Positions 26,231 through 33,966 of a DNA stretch of 64,000 nt are shown piece after piece. The notes under the pieces are model-generated. The model was not told the origin of the DNA. It made no database searches and saw nothing but the letters and a program-made list of their open reading frames with translations. Origin of the DNA: Proteobacteria bacterium 005FR1 (lineage in GTDB: Bacteria; Pseudomonadota; Gammaproteobacteria; Pseudomonadales; Cellvibrionaceae). How positions within the stretch are numbered: position 1 is the stretch's first letter; each line of letters begins with the position of its first letter. Where the stretch lies: the NCBI GenBank assembly GCA_026192395.1, contig WACF01000001.1:3098309-3162308 (forward strand), in the 5' to 3' direction. The position numbers and the translations under genes are program-made.

Positions 26231-27207
26231 GGTGGAGGTCTTGCCTGCCCGCGCTTTTGGGCGTGGTGCTCACCGGCCGCGCTTCATCGCTGCTCGCGCA
26301 TGGCACCGAGCTGCATTCACCTGCCGAGGTCTGGCGCCAGTGGGATTTCGATCCCGCCGTTGTCGTTCCCCTGGTAATCGCAACGGTCTGGTACTCACGG
26401 GGTTTGCTTGGCCTGTGGCGCCGCGCCGGCATCGGCAGGGGAATTACGGTTCGCCAGGCCGCAAGTTACTACGCGGGCACCCTGGTGCTGATCGCCGCTT
26501 TGATTTCACCCCTTGATGCCGCCTCCGCCGGTCTGTTCTCACTGCACATGACCCAGCACCTGCTGCTGATCCTGGTGGCGCCGCCGCTGCTGGTGGTTGG
26601 CGCCGCAGACGTGGCCTTTCTGTGGGGACTGCCGCTGCAATGGCGGCAGCGTTTTGGCCGTTTTGAGCACGGCGTCGGTCGCGCCCTGACCGGCGAATCC
26701 GGTTCCACCGTGCCGCTGCTGGCGGTGCTTCTGGCTACCGGCGTGTTGTGGCTGTGGCATCTGCCCGCGCTGTACGACCTGGCAGTGCGGGTCGAGGCGG
26801 TCCACATCGCCGAACACTTCGGTTTTTTTATCTCCGCGCTGCTGTTCTGGGTCACCGTGCTCAGGCTTCGTCCCAGAGACCACGTTCGCAACGGCATGCG
26901 AATCCTCTACGTGTTCGCCATGGCCCTGCAGGGCAGCATTCTTGGCGCGCTGATCACCTTCGCCGCCCGCCCACTCTATGAATCACATATCGAAAGTGCC
27001 GGGATCTGGGGCATGGAACCACTGGTGGACCAGCAGTTGGCGGGTCTGATCATGTGGGTGCCTCCGGCGCTTCTGTATATCGGGGTGGCGGCGTACCTGT
27101 TTGTTAACTGGCTGAATGCGGTGGGGCGGCGGGCGGACGGTCGTCGGTCTCCAGTCTCCAGTCGCCAGTGGGAGGAAGAGATTCGGGACGAACGATGGGA
27201 AGGGTGA
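26227..27207 (+). CDS. ctaG: Cytochrome c oxidase assembly factor, CtaG (caa3 type)
   Basis: Membrane protein of 326 residues, with about seven helices, of the caa3-CtaG family (distinct from Cox11). Conserved segments are SLHMTQHLLLILVAPPLLVVG with paired His, a VLWLWHLPALYDLAVR helix, HIAEHFGFFISALLFW, and DQQLAGLIMWVPPALLY. These proteins are needed for copper-centre assembly of caa3 oxidases. The start overlaps the subunit II stop (ATGA). The C terminus, coded by a GGAGACT-type repeat, is variable. Confidence 0.9.
   Translation: MRWRSCLPALLGVVLTGRASSLLAHGTELHSPAEVWRQWDFDPAVVVPLVIATVWYSRGLLGLWRRAGIGRGITVRQAASYYAGTLVLIAALISPLDAASAGLFSLHMTQHLLLILVAPPLLVVGAADVAFLWGLPLQWRQRFGRFEHGVGRALTGESGSTVPLLAVLLATGVLWLWHLPALYDLAVRVEAVHIAEHFGFFISALLFWVTVLRLRPRDHVRNGMRILYVFAMALQGSILGALITFAARPLYESHIESAGIWGMEPLVDQQLAGLIMWVPPALLYIGVAAYLFVNWLNAVGRRADGRRSPVSSRQWEEEIRDERWEG
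27146..27169. repeat. Short 7-bp tandem repeat (complement of GGAGACT) at the end of ctaG
   Basis: GGTCTCC, AGTCTCC and AGTCGCC stand in tandem. This is the complement of the 7-mer repeat found at 54221. It is translated within the last 20 codons of ctaG. Confidence 0.7.
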
Positions 27208-27424
27208 GGAATGCCGCAATGCGCGGGTGAGCGGGCGCCGTTTCTCCGTTCCTGTCCGTATCAACGAAAAGGGCTGGCCATGGCCCCATCCCGTCCCGCT
27301 GCGTCCCTGTAGCTAGTCACTGCGAAACAGCACCCGCCCACCGGCGCGAAGCTCGTCCGTGCGTCCGCGTAGTTGCGTGAATAGTGAAATCGTGAATCGA
27401 AAGAGGGCGCTTCGCCGCCCCTGT

Positions 27425-27452
27425 CGTCATGCCGGCGCAAACCGGAATCCAT
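27425..27452. repeat. REP-like element
   Basis: CGTCATGCCGGCGCAAACC continues as GGAATCCAT, the same family as the pair near 7743. It lies in the 397-bp gap between ctaG and the Zn-dehydrogenase gene; nothing else is recognisable in that gap. Confidence 0.75.
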
Positions 27453-27603
27453 GAAAATGGCACTAAACGTCAATCCGTCAGCCACCGCTTCCTCCTCGGT
27501 AGGCCACCAGCAATCTGCCTCGGCAGAAACGCGCCGCTAGCGCTCGCCTGGACGCAATCTTGCAAAGCCTCTGCTCTCGATTGGATTGGCAGGAGAGCAG
27601 CAC

Positions 27604-28785
27604 ATGAAGGCACTGGCATGGCACGGTAAGCGCGACGTCCGCTACGACACGGTCAGCGATCCCATACTCAAGGAAGACACCGATGCGATCATCCGGGTAA
27701 CCACCACCGCCATCTGCGGCTCGGACCTGCACCTCTATGAAGTGCTGGGGCCCTTCATGGCGCCCGGAGACATTCTCGGCCACGAGCCGATGGGCATCGT
27801 CGAAGAAGTGGGTCGCGGCGTGACCCACATTCAGCCAGGCGACCGGGTGGTGGTGCCCTTCAACATCGCCTGCGGTCACTGCTTCATGTGCGACCAGCAC
27901 CTCTACTCCCAATGCGAAACCACCCAGGTTCACGAGCACGACTGCGGTGCGGCCATTTTCGGCTACTCCAAGCTCTACGGCGAAGTGCCCGGCGGGCAAG
28001 CGGAATATCTGCGAGTGCCCCAGGCGCAGTTTGGTCCCATCAAGGTGCCGGAGGGGCCGCCGGACGAGCGCTTCATCTACCTGGCCGACGTATTGCCCAC
28101 CGCCTGGCAGGCGGTGCAGTACGCCGACATTCCCGAAGAAGGCAGTGTCGCCGTACTGGGCCTCGGCCCTATAGGCCAGATGTGCGCGCGCATTGCCCAG
28201 ACTCGCGGTGCTCGCGTGATCGGGGTGGATCTGGTGCCTGAGCGCCTGGAAATGGCTCGTCGCAACGGCGTCAAGACGCTGGACTTGAACGAGCACGCAG
28301 ACATTGCCAAGGTAATTCGCGACTTGACTGAAGGTCGTGGACCCGACGCGGTCATCGACGCCGTCGGCATGGAAGCCCACGGCGCTCCCATGGGCAAAAT
28401 GGCCCAGCAGATGGCCGGACTGCTGCCGGATGCAGTCAGCGAGGTGCTGATCAAAAAAGCGGGCATGGACCGGCTGAGCTCTTTGTATACGGCCATCGAT
28501 GCCGTGCGACGCGGTGGCACCGTGTCGATCATCGGTGTCTATGGTGGCCAGGTGGATCCGCTGCCGATGATGACGCTGTTCGACAAGCAGGTGCAGATTC
28601 GCATGGGGCAGGCGAACGTAAAGCGCTGGATCGATGACCTGATGCCGCTTGTCATGGACGACAATGATCCGCTCGGCATCATGGACCTGGCGACCCATGT
28701 CTGGCCGCTGGAACAGGGTCCGAAGGCTTATGAAATCTTCCAGAAGAAAGCGGAAGGCGCGATCAAAGTTTTGCTCCAGCCCTAG
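27604..28785 (+). CDS. Zinc-dependent alcohol dehydrogenase (MDR family)
   Basis: Medium-chain dehydrogenase/reductase of about 393 residues. It has a catalytic-zinc Cys in CGSDLH, GHEPMGIV with the conserved Glu, structural zinc Cys in CGHCFMCDQHLYSQC, and a Rossmann GLGPIGQMCARIA. The size and insert resemble glutathione-independent formaldehyde dehydrogenase and related enzymes, so an aldehyde or alcohol substrate with NAD is likely, but it is not fixed. AGGAG lies 10 bases before the ATG at 27604, which is preferred over the frame's earlier start. Confidence 0.88.
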   Translation: MKALAWHGKRDVRYDTVSDPILKEDTDAIIRVTTTAICGSDLHLYEVLGPFMAPGDILGHEPMGIVEEVGRGVTHIQPGDRVVVPFNIACGHCFMCDQHLYSQCETTQVHEHDCGAAIFGYSKLYGEVPGGQAEYLRVPQAQFGPIKVPEGPPDERFIYLADVLPTAWQAVQYADIPEEGSVAVLGLGPIGQMCARIAQTRGARVIGVDLVPERLEMARRNGVKTLDLNEHADIAKVIRDLTEGRGPDAVIDAVGMEAHGAPMGKMAQQMAGLLPDAVSEVLIKKAGMDRLSSLYTAIDAVRRGGTVSIIGVYGGQVDPLPMMTLFDKQVQIRMGQANVKRWIDDLMPLVMDDNDPLGIMDLATHVWPLEQGPKAYEIFQKKAEGAIKVLLQP

Positions 28786-28866
28786 TCCGGGCACCGCGGA
28801 TTCGTGGCATAGCGGTTGCTTCGCTTGAGTAAAGCTCAGGCAAATTCTTCAACAGGAGGAGCAGGC

Positions 28867-29685
28867 ATGAACAGGAACGTCATCAGAGGCTTCGTATTCG
28901 CGTCAGCAACCGCCCTGGCCACGATCGGCTGGGCACAGCAGGAGCAAACGCAAGAGGCTCAACAGAAGCAGCAAGCGCAGCAGGAGCAGCAACAAAGCCA
29001 GCAGCAACAGCCTGGCGGCGAACAGCAGGCCGCCCTGCAAGGTTACGAGGAAGGTGCCTCCGTCATCCTGAGTGGCACCATCGAAAGCATCGAAGGTGAA
29101 GGATTCATTCTTGACTATGGCGAAGACAAGGTCAGCGTGAATCTGGAAGACTGGGAATGGGCGGATCAGATTGGCCAGCGCTTGAGTGAAGGGCAACAGG
29201 TGACTGTCAGTGGCACTGTTGACAAGGGCTTGTTCGAACGGCGCGAGATTGAAGCCGATAACATTTACGTCACCACCGACTTTACCTACTACTACATCGT
29301 CGACGAAAACCCCGCCTATGCGGCGCAGCAGCGGCAACGGGAGGCGGAGCAGGAAGGCACCTTCCTTTCCACCCGTGGTGAAGTGGTAGAGGTCTCGGAT
29401 AAAACCATCACCGTGCAAAGCGATGGCAACACAATCAAGGTCGATACCTCTGAGCTGGCCTACGATCCACTCGACGAAACCGGCGTGCAGCAAATCAAAA
29501 AGGGTGATCGCATTTACGTGTTCGGCGACATCGACGACAACTTCTTCGAAAATCGAACAATGTCAGCGGAATCGCTGATCACCCTGGCCGCCGCTCGAGA
29601 CCAGGCCGACATGCAGCGGGCCGAGCCTGCCATTGAACGTCCGGGGCCGGGGGAAGTGGATGGTTCCGAAGAAGGGCAGCAATAG
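28867..29685 (+). CDS. Gln-rich secreted protein with two OB-like repeats, unknown function
   Basis: Secreted protein of 272 residues with a signal (VIRGFVFASATALATIGWAQ). A Gln/Glu stretch (about residues 22-55) follows, then two similar domains of about 90 residues. Each has an SGTIESIEGEGFILDYGEDK or RGEVVEVSDKTITVQSDG strand set, an Asp/Glu-rich loop and a GDIDDNFFENRTMSAESL or GTVDKGLFERREIEADNI ending. The duplication is clear by eye. The domains look like small OB-fold or bacterial-SH3-like beta domains. AGGAGG precedes the ATG. The partner and function are unknown. Confidence 0.6.
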   Translation: MNRNVIRGFVFASATALATIGWAQQEQTQEAQQKQQAQQEQQQSQQQQPGGEQQAALQGYEEGASVILSGTIESIEGEGFILDYGEDKVSVNLEDWEWADQIGQRLSEGQQVTVSGTVDKGLFERREIEADNIYVTTDFTYYYIVDENPAYAAQQRQREAEQEGTFLSTRGEVVEVSDKTITVQSDGNTIKVDTSELAYDPLDETGVQQIKKGDRIYVFGDIDDNFFENRTMSAESLITLAAARDQADMQRAEPAIERPGPGEVDGSEEGQQ

Positions 29686-29702
29686 AGACCTTCCCGTTGC
29701 TG

Positions 29703-29786
29703 TGTCATTCCGGGCAGGCCGAAGCCATGAAGGCGGGCACTGAGGTGTTCAGATCAAAATGGATTCCGGCCTGCGCCGCAATGACG
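29703..29786. repeat. REP-like inverted pair
   Basis: GTCATTCCGGGCAGGCCGAAG (29703-29728) and the reverse-oriented copy ATGGATTCCGGCCTGCGCC (29759-29786) form a divergent pair like that at 7743, in the gap between the Gln-rich protein and corA. Confidence 0.8.
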
Positions 29787-29848
29787 GGGCAGCTGCTTCG
29801 ATTCGTGTGCGTTGGTTGTCCGGTGTGAAATACTTCCCACCCTGCACC

Positions 29849-30802
29849 TCACAGCCAGCCCTTCCGCTTGAACAGCAAATACGGCGCAATCCCCGAAATC
29901 ACCATAAGGCCGAGCGCCCACGGATAGCCGAGCAGCCATTCCAGTTCCGGCATGAACTCGAAGTTCATGCCGTAAATGCTCGCCACCAAGGTCGGTGGTA
30001 GAAAGACCACGGCGGCGATGGAGAAGATCTTGATGATCTGGTTTTGCTGGATGTTGATGAAGCCCTGAGTGGAATCCATCAGGAAGTTGATCTTTTCAAA
30101 CAGAAACGTGGTGTGCGACATGAGTGTGTCGATGTCCCGCATCACTTCCCGACACATTTCCTGGAGTTCCATCCCGTCTTTCAGGTGCCGCTGCAAAAAG
30201 GCGATGGCCCGCTGAGTGTCCATCAGACAAAGGCGAATCTTTCCACTGCTGTCTTCCAGCTTGGCCAGCAGATCGATGGCGTCTTCGAGATCAGCGTTTT
30301 CCTCTTCCAGCACAACGTAACTGGCCCTTTCCAGTTGGTGGTGGATGTCTTCGAGGCTGTCGGCGAGATTCTCGACTTTCTGTCCCAACAGGGTGATCAG
30401 CAACTCTGCGGGCGACCGGCTTTCGATCTGTCCCCGTCGGGCGCGCATGCGCAGCAGACGGAAATCCGCGGGTTCATCGTTGCGAATAGTGATCAAGCGA
30501 GAAGGCTGCAAAATGGAGGCGACGGAGACAGTATGGTGGCGCCCTTCGCTGTGAGTGAGGAACAGCGAATGCACGTGAATGCCAGCAGGGTCCACAAAGA
30601 AACGTGCGGAGGCCTCGATCTCCTCCATCTCCGCTGACTCGGGCAGATCCGGGTGCACGAGTTTTTCCAGCAGGGTTCTTTCTTCGTCACTGGGTTCGTG
30701 GGCATCGATCCAGTCGGCGCGCTGAAAGGTTTCCGTGATGCTTTTTCCCTCGGGGTCGATTCCTTTGATGATCCCCCGGCTGACCTCATAAAATCTGAGC
30801 AT
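29849..30802 (-). CDS. corA: Magnesium/divalent-metal transporter CorA
   Basis: CorA channel subunit of 317 residues. A long cytoplasmic N domain ends in the two C-terminal helices with the pore signature YGMN (SIYGMNFEFMPELEW) and a basic C terminus (LLFKRKGW). It forms pentamers and takes up Mg2+ (or Co2+/Ni2+). A typical coiled region SLEDIHHQLERASYVVLEE precedes the pore. It is a single gene, 80 bp after another on the same strand. Confidence 0.93.
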   Translation of the reverse strand: MLRFYEVSRGIIKGIDPEGKSITETFQRADWIDAHEPSDEERTLLEKLVHPDLPESAEMEEIEASARFFVDPAGIHVHSLFLTHSEGRHHTVSVASILQPSRLITIRNDEPADFRLLRMRARRGQIESRSPAELLITLLGQKVENLADSLEDIHHQLERASYVVLEEENADLEDAIDLLAKLEDSSGKIRLCLMDTQRAIAFLQRHLKDGMELQEMCREVMRDIDTLMSHTTFLFEKINFLMDSTQGFINIQQNQIIKIFSIAAVVFLPPTLVASIYGMNFEFMPELEWLLGYPWALGLMVISGIAPYLLFKRKGWL

Positions 30803-30882
30803 TTACCGAACTTCTCCTGCGGCGAAATTTACATTCATTGACTGGCTGGCATCCGAGCGCTGCACACTACGATATTCACATC

Positions 30883-31782
30883 TCATCGGCATGCATTCTG
30901 ATTCAGCATGCAGTTGGTTTCTTCATCCCAGTGTTCAACCTGAATGGTTGCGTGCTCGATATGGAAATCGTCGTGCAACAACTGTTGCAGCGCAATGAGG
31001 CGATAGTTGTCCACTTGTTCGTCATGAGTCACCACGTGCACCGTCAGCGCCGTTTCCGTCGTACTGAGCGCCCAGATATGAAGGTCGTGAATGTCGATGA
31101 CCCAATCCTGCCCGAGCAGGCAATCCCGCACCCCCGGCAGATCCACGCCCGGCGGTACCGCGTCCATGGCCAGATTCAGGGAGTCGCGCAGCAGCGACCA
31201 GGTGCCGATGAAGATTACTGCCGCAATCAGCAGGCTCATGGCTGGATCCAGCCACAGCCAGCCGGTGGTCAGGATCAAGACCCCCGCTACCGCGACCCCC
31301 AGCGAAATACCGGCATCCGCCGCCATGTGCTGGAAGGCCGCGCGGATATTCAGATCGCTCTTGCGCCCGGCCATGAACAGTGCGGCGGTGGCGCCGTTGA
31401 TCAGAACCCCGACCGCCGCCACGATGATCACGGTAGTGCCATTGATCGGCGCCGGTGTCATAAAGCGCTGCAGGGCTTCCCAGCCGATCGCACCCAGTGC
31501 CACCAACAGCATCGAGGTACTGATCAGTGAGGCCAGTATGGTGGATCGCTTCAACCCATAGGTCCGCCGGTCCGTGGCTGCCTTGCCGGCCAGATAAGTG
31601 GCTCCCCAGGCGATCAGCAGTGCGAAGACGTCGCTCAGGTTATGACCTGCGTCTGCAAGCAGGGCCAGCGAATCGGCGAGCAGACCATACGCCACTTCCA
31701 CGGCCACGAACGCCACATTGAGCGCGACGCCGATGGCGAAGGCGCGATTGTAGTCGTTTGCATGATGGTGTGCGTGTCCCAT
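30883..31782 (-). CDS. Cation diffusion facilitator (CzcD/ZitB-like)
   Basis: Metal/proton antiporter of about 299 residues. It has six membrane helices, the metal-binding HxxxD pair in DAGHNLSDVFALL and FQHMAADAGISLGV, and a C-terminal cytoplasmic domain with HIWALSTTETALTVHVV. It exports Zn2+ or a similar ion. An upstream ATG at 31791 is only one of two options; the second, at 31782, has AGGGGG 9 bases before it and is used here. A His-rich N terminus (MGHAHHHANDY) supports a metal role. Confidence 0.88.
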   Translation of the reverse strand: MGHAHHHANDYNRAFAIGVALNVAFVAVEVAYGLLADSLALLADAGHNLSDVFALLIAWGATYLAGKAATDRRTYGLKRSTILASLISTSMLLVALGAIGWEALQRFMTPAPINGTTVIIVAAVGVLINGATAALFMAGRKSDLNIRAAFQHMAADAGISLGVAVAGVLILTTGWLWLDPAMSLLIAAVIFIGTWSLLRDSLNLAMDAVPPGVDLPGVRDCLLGQDWVIDIHDLHIWALSTTETALTVHVVTHDEQVDNYRLIALQQLLHDDFHIEHATIQVEHWDEETNCMLNQNACR

Positions 31783-31930
31783 CAGGCCCATCCCCCTGGG
31801 AAACAGCTTTCGCTGGTTGAAATGAGAACGATTGAGGGGAGCTCAAAAGCGAACGCCCTGCCAACCGGAATGGTTGCACAGGGCGTCAGCGAAGGGAAGG
31901 CGCCGGAGCAGGCGCCGACAACGATGGGGC

Positions 31931-33628
31931 TTAGCTGCCCGTGGAGGCGGGGGCGGAGCCGGCCTGGGCTGCACGGCGGTGCTTCAGAATGACGGAAACC
32001 GCTTCTAGCATCACCATTACGCTCACAATCAGTACCAGCGTATCGATAACCACCAGGGTCCACTCGCCGGCACGGTAGTACTCGCCCAACTGAATCAGTC
32101 CCGCCAGGAAGGCCATGCTCAGCACGAACACCATCGGGATGCCGGTGTAGTATGCCGGTCGGCCGAGCTTGATCAGCAGAACCGTTAGAACCAGCAGCGT
32201 GAGGCTGGCGAGAATCTGGTTAGTGGAACCGAACAGCGGCCAGATCTCCATTCCGCCTTCACCGGGCGCGGAACCGGCGCCGAAGGCCAGCCACAGGCAC
32301 AGACCGACCGCAGTCAGCGTCGCGATCACACTGTTGCTCAACCACTTGATGTTATAGATCTCACCCCATTCCTGAATAATGTAGCGCTGCAGACGCACGC
32401 CGGAGTCCATGGTGGTGCCCGCAAACAGGACCACCATCACCGCCAGGAGTGTCTGCGAGAAGGCGACCGGAATGCCCCAGGCGGCGTTCACCAGGTTCGA
32501 TCCGCCCGCGATGAACGCACCGGTGCTGCCCGCCCCCAGGCCCGTGTAGATCTCGTGCCAGGCTTCCGGACTGGCGGCCAGCGCCACGCTACTCACGGCG
32601 ACGATGGTAATCAGTGCCAGCGAACCTTCGCCTACTGCGCCCAGGTAACCCACGAAGCGCGCGTCCGGCTCTTTGTCCAGCTGCTTGGAGCTGGTGCCGG
32701 AGGAGACGATGCCGTGAAAGCCCGAAACGGCGCCACAGGCGATGGTCACAAACAACAGCGGCACGATGCTGGGAGTGCCTTCAGCCAGCTGCGGGTTGAA
32801 GGCAGGAGCGGTCACGTCGGGCATGAACAGGAACACCGCACCGTAGAGCAGCACCAGACCGACAATCAGCTGAACGCCATTGATGAAGTCGCGAGGCTGC
32901 AACAGCATCCAGACGGGTAGCAGGGAAGCGATAGCCGCGTAAATGAAGAGGATAATGATCCAGGCCGGTTTCTCACCCATGCCGAACACGGTTTCCGGCA
33001 GCTCCATCGGCACCATGCTGCCGAGCCAGACGGTGACATACAGCGCGATCACCCCAAAGAAGCACAGCATGATGAGGTTAAAGCCGCGGCGAATCAGCTG
33101 GCCGATGATCAATGCGACCACAATGGCCGCCCAGGCGGGCAGGACCGCAGTGGGGGTGCCCACGAAGGAGTTGGCGATTACCACGCCGAATACGGCGTTC
33201 ACCATCAGTAGCACCAGGAATATCACCACCATGAACAGCGATCGGCTTCGCTTACCGATCACCGACTCTGATAGCGCACCAATGGACTTGCCCTTGTGTC
33301 GGGCGCTGGCCCAGAGCGCGCCCATGTCGTGAACTCCGGCGAAGAAGATAGTCCCGAATACCACCCACAGGAGCGCCGGTGCCCAGCCCCAGTAAACGGC
33401 GATGGCGGGGCCCACGATGGGAGCCGCGCCGGCTACCGAGGTGAAGTGATGACCCCAAAGCACCATTTTGTTGGTGGGTACGTAGTCGATCCCGTCCTGA
33501 AGTTCATGGGCAGGCGTTTTGAAATCGGGGTCGAGTCGGTAAATCTTGCCGGCAATAAATTTCGAATAGACAAACCATCCGAAACACATCCCGGCGATGC
33601 CGAACAGGACGATCAATACTGAATGCAT
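31931..33628 (-). CDS. cstA: Carbon starvation protein CstA
   Basis: Membrane protein of 565 residues with about 16 helices of the CstA/BtsT family, a peptide or pyruvate uptake permease. It has the conserved opening PTNKMVLWGHHFTSVAGAAPIVGPAIAVYWGW and FFAGVHDMGALWASARHKGKSIG. CstA permits pyruvate or peptide uptake during starvation. Just upstream is a region of about 340 bp with no gene apart from a terminator. Confidence 0.92.
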   Translation of the reverse strand: MHSVLIVLFGIAGMCFGWFVYSKFIAGKIYRLDPDFKTPAHELQDGIDYVPTNKMVLWGHHFTSVAGAAPIVGPAIAVYWGWAPALLWVVFGTIFFAGVHDMGALWASARHKGKSIGALSESVIGKRSRSLFMVVIFLVLLMVNAVFGVVIANSFVGTPTAVLPAWAAIVVALIIGQLIRRGFNLIMLCFFGVIALYVTVWLGSMVPMELPETVFGMGEKPAWIIILFIYAAIASLLPVWMLLQPRDFINGVQLIVGLVLLYGAVFLFMPDVTAPAFNPQLAEGTPSIVPLLFVTIACGAVSGFHGIVSSGTSSKQLDKEPDARFVGYLGAVGEGSLALITIVAVSSVALAASPEAWHEIYTGLGAGSTGAFIAGGSNLVNAAWGIPVAFSQTLLAVMVVLFAGTTMDSGVRLQRYIIQEWGEIYNIKWLSNSVIATLTAVGLCLWLAFGAGSAPGEGGMEIWPLFGSTNQILASLTLLVLTVLLIKLGRPAYYTGIPMVFVLSMAFLAGLIQLGEYYRAGEWTLVVIDTLVLIVSVMVMLEAVSVILKHRRAAQAGSAPASTGS

Positions 33629-33919
33629 GGGAGTTTCCTATATCTTGCGGGCCTATATCTGTTGCAGGCGGCTGGACAACGGCCAGGGATGCACCGTTTG
33701 CCTCTGCAAGTTCATTATTATCAGCTACTCACTGCCAGGGCTCGCAGCGACACTGAGGGGGTTCCAGGCGACCACCTATAAACCGACCGAGAGGTTCCCG
33801 GGGCAGGTCATCATACAAATTCCCCAATAGCCCTTCAACGCGAGCAGTGAGCGCTTACATAGCTTTTCCTTCGATCGGCCTCGCGAGCACGGTAGCGCTT
33901 ATAGCGGTCATAAAAAAAA

Positions 33920-33952
33920 GGGGCTGCCGTGTGCCGGCAGCCCCTTTTCTCA
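33920..33952 (-). terminator. Rho-independent terminator of the PHM-like gene
   Basis: The 10-bp stem GGGGCTGCCG / CGGCAGCCCC with a 5-nt loop is followed on the minus strand by eight T residues, 15 bp after the stop of the gene starting at 35763. Confidence 0.85.
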
Positions 33953-33966
33953 AGCCGCTTTCCGAA

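Noticed and set aside
27207-27604. A hidden RNA gene in the gap before the Zn-dehydrogenase
   Set aside because: Only the REP-like hairpin and a G/C-rich stem are seen; no tRNA or riboswitch pattern could be drawn.
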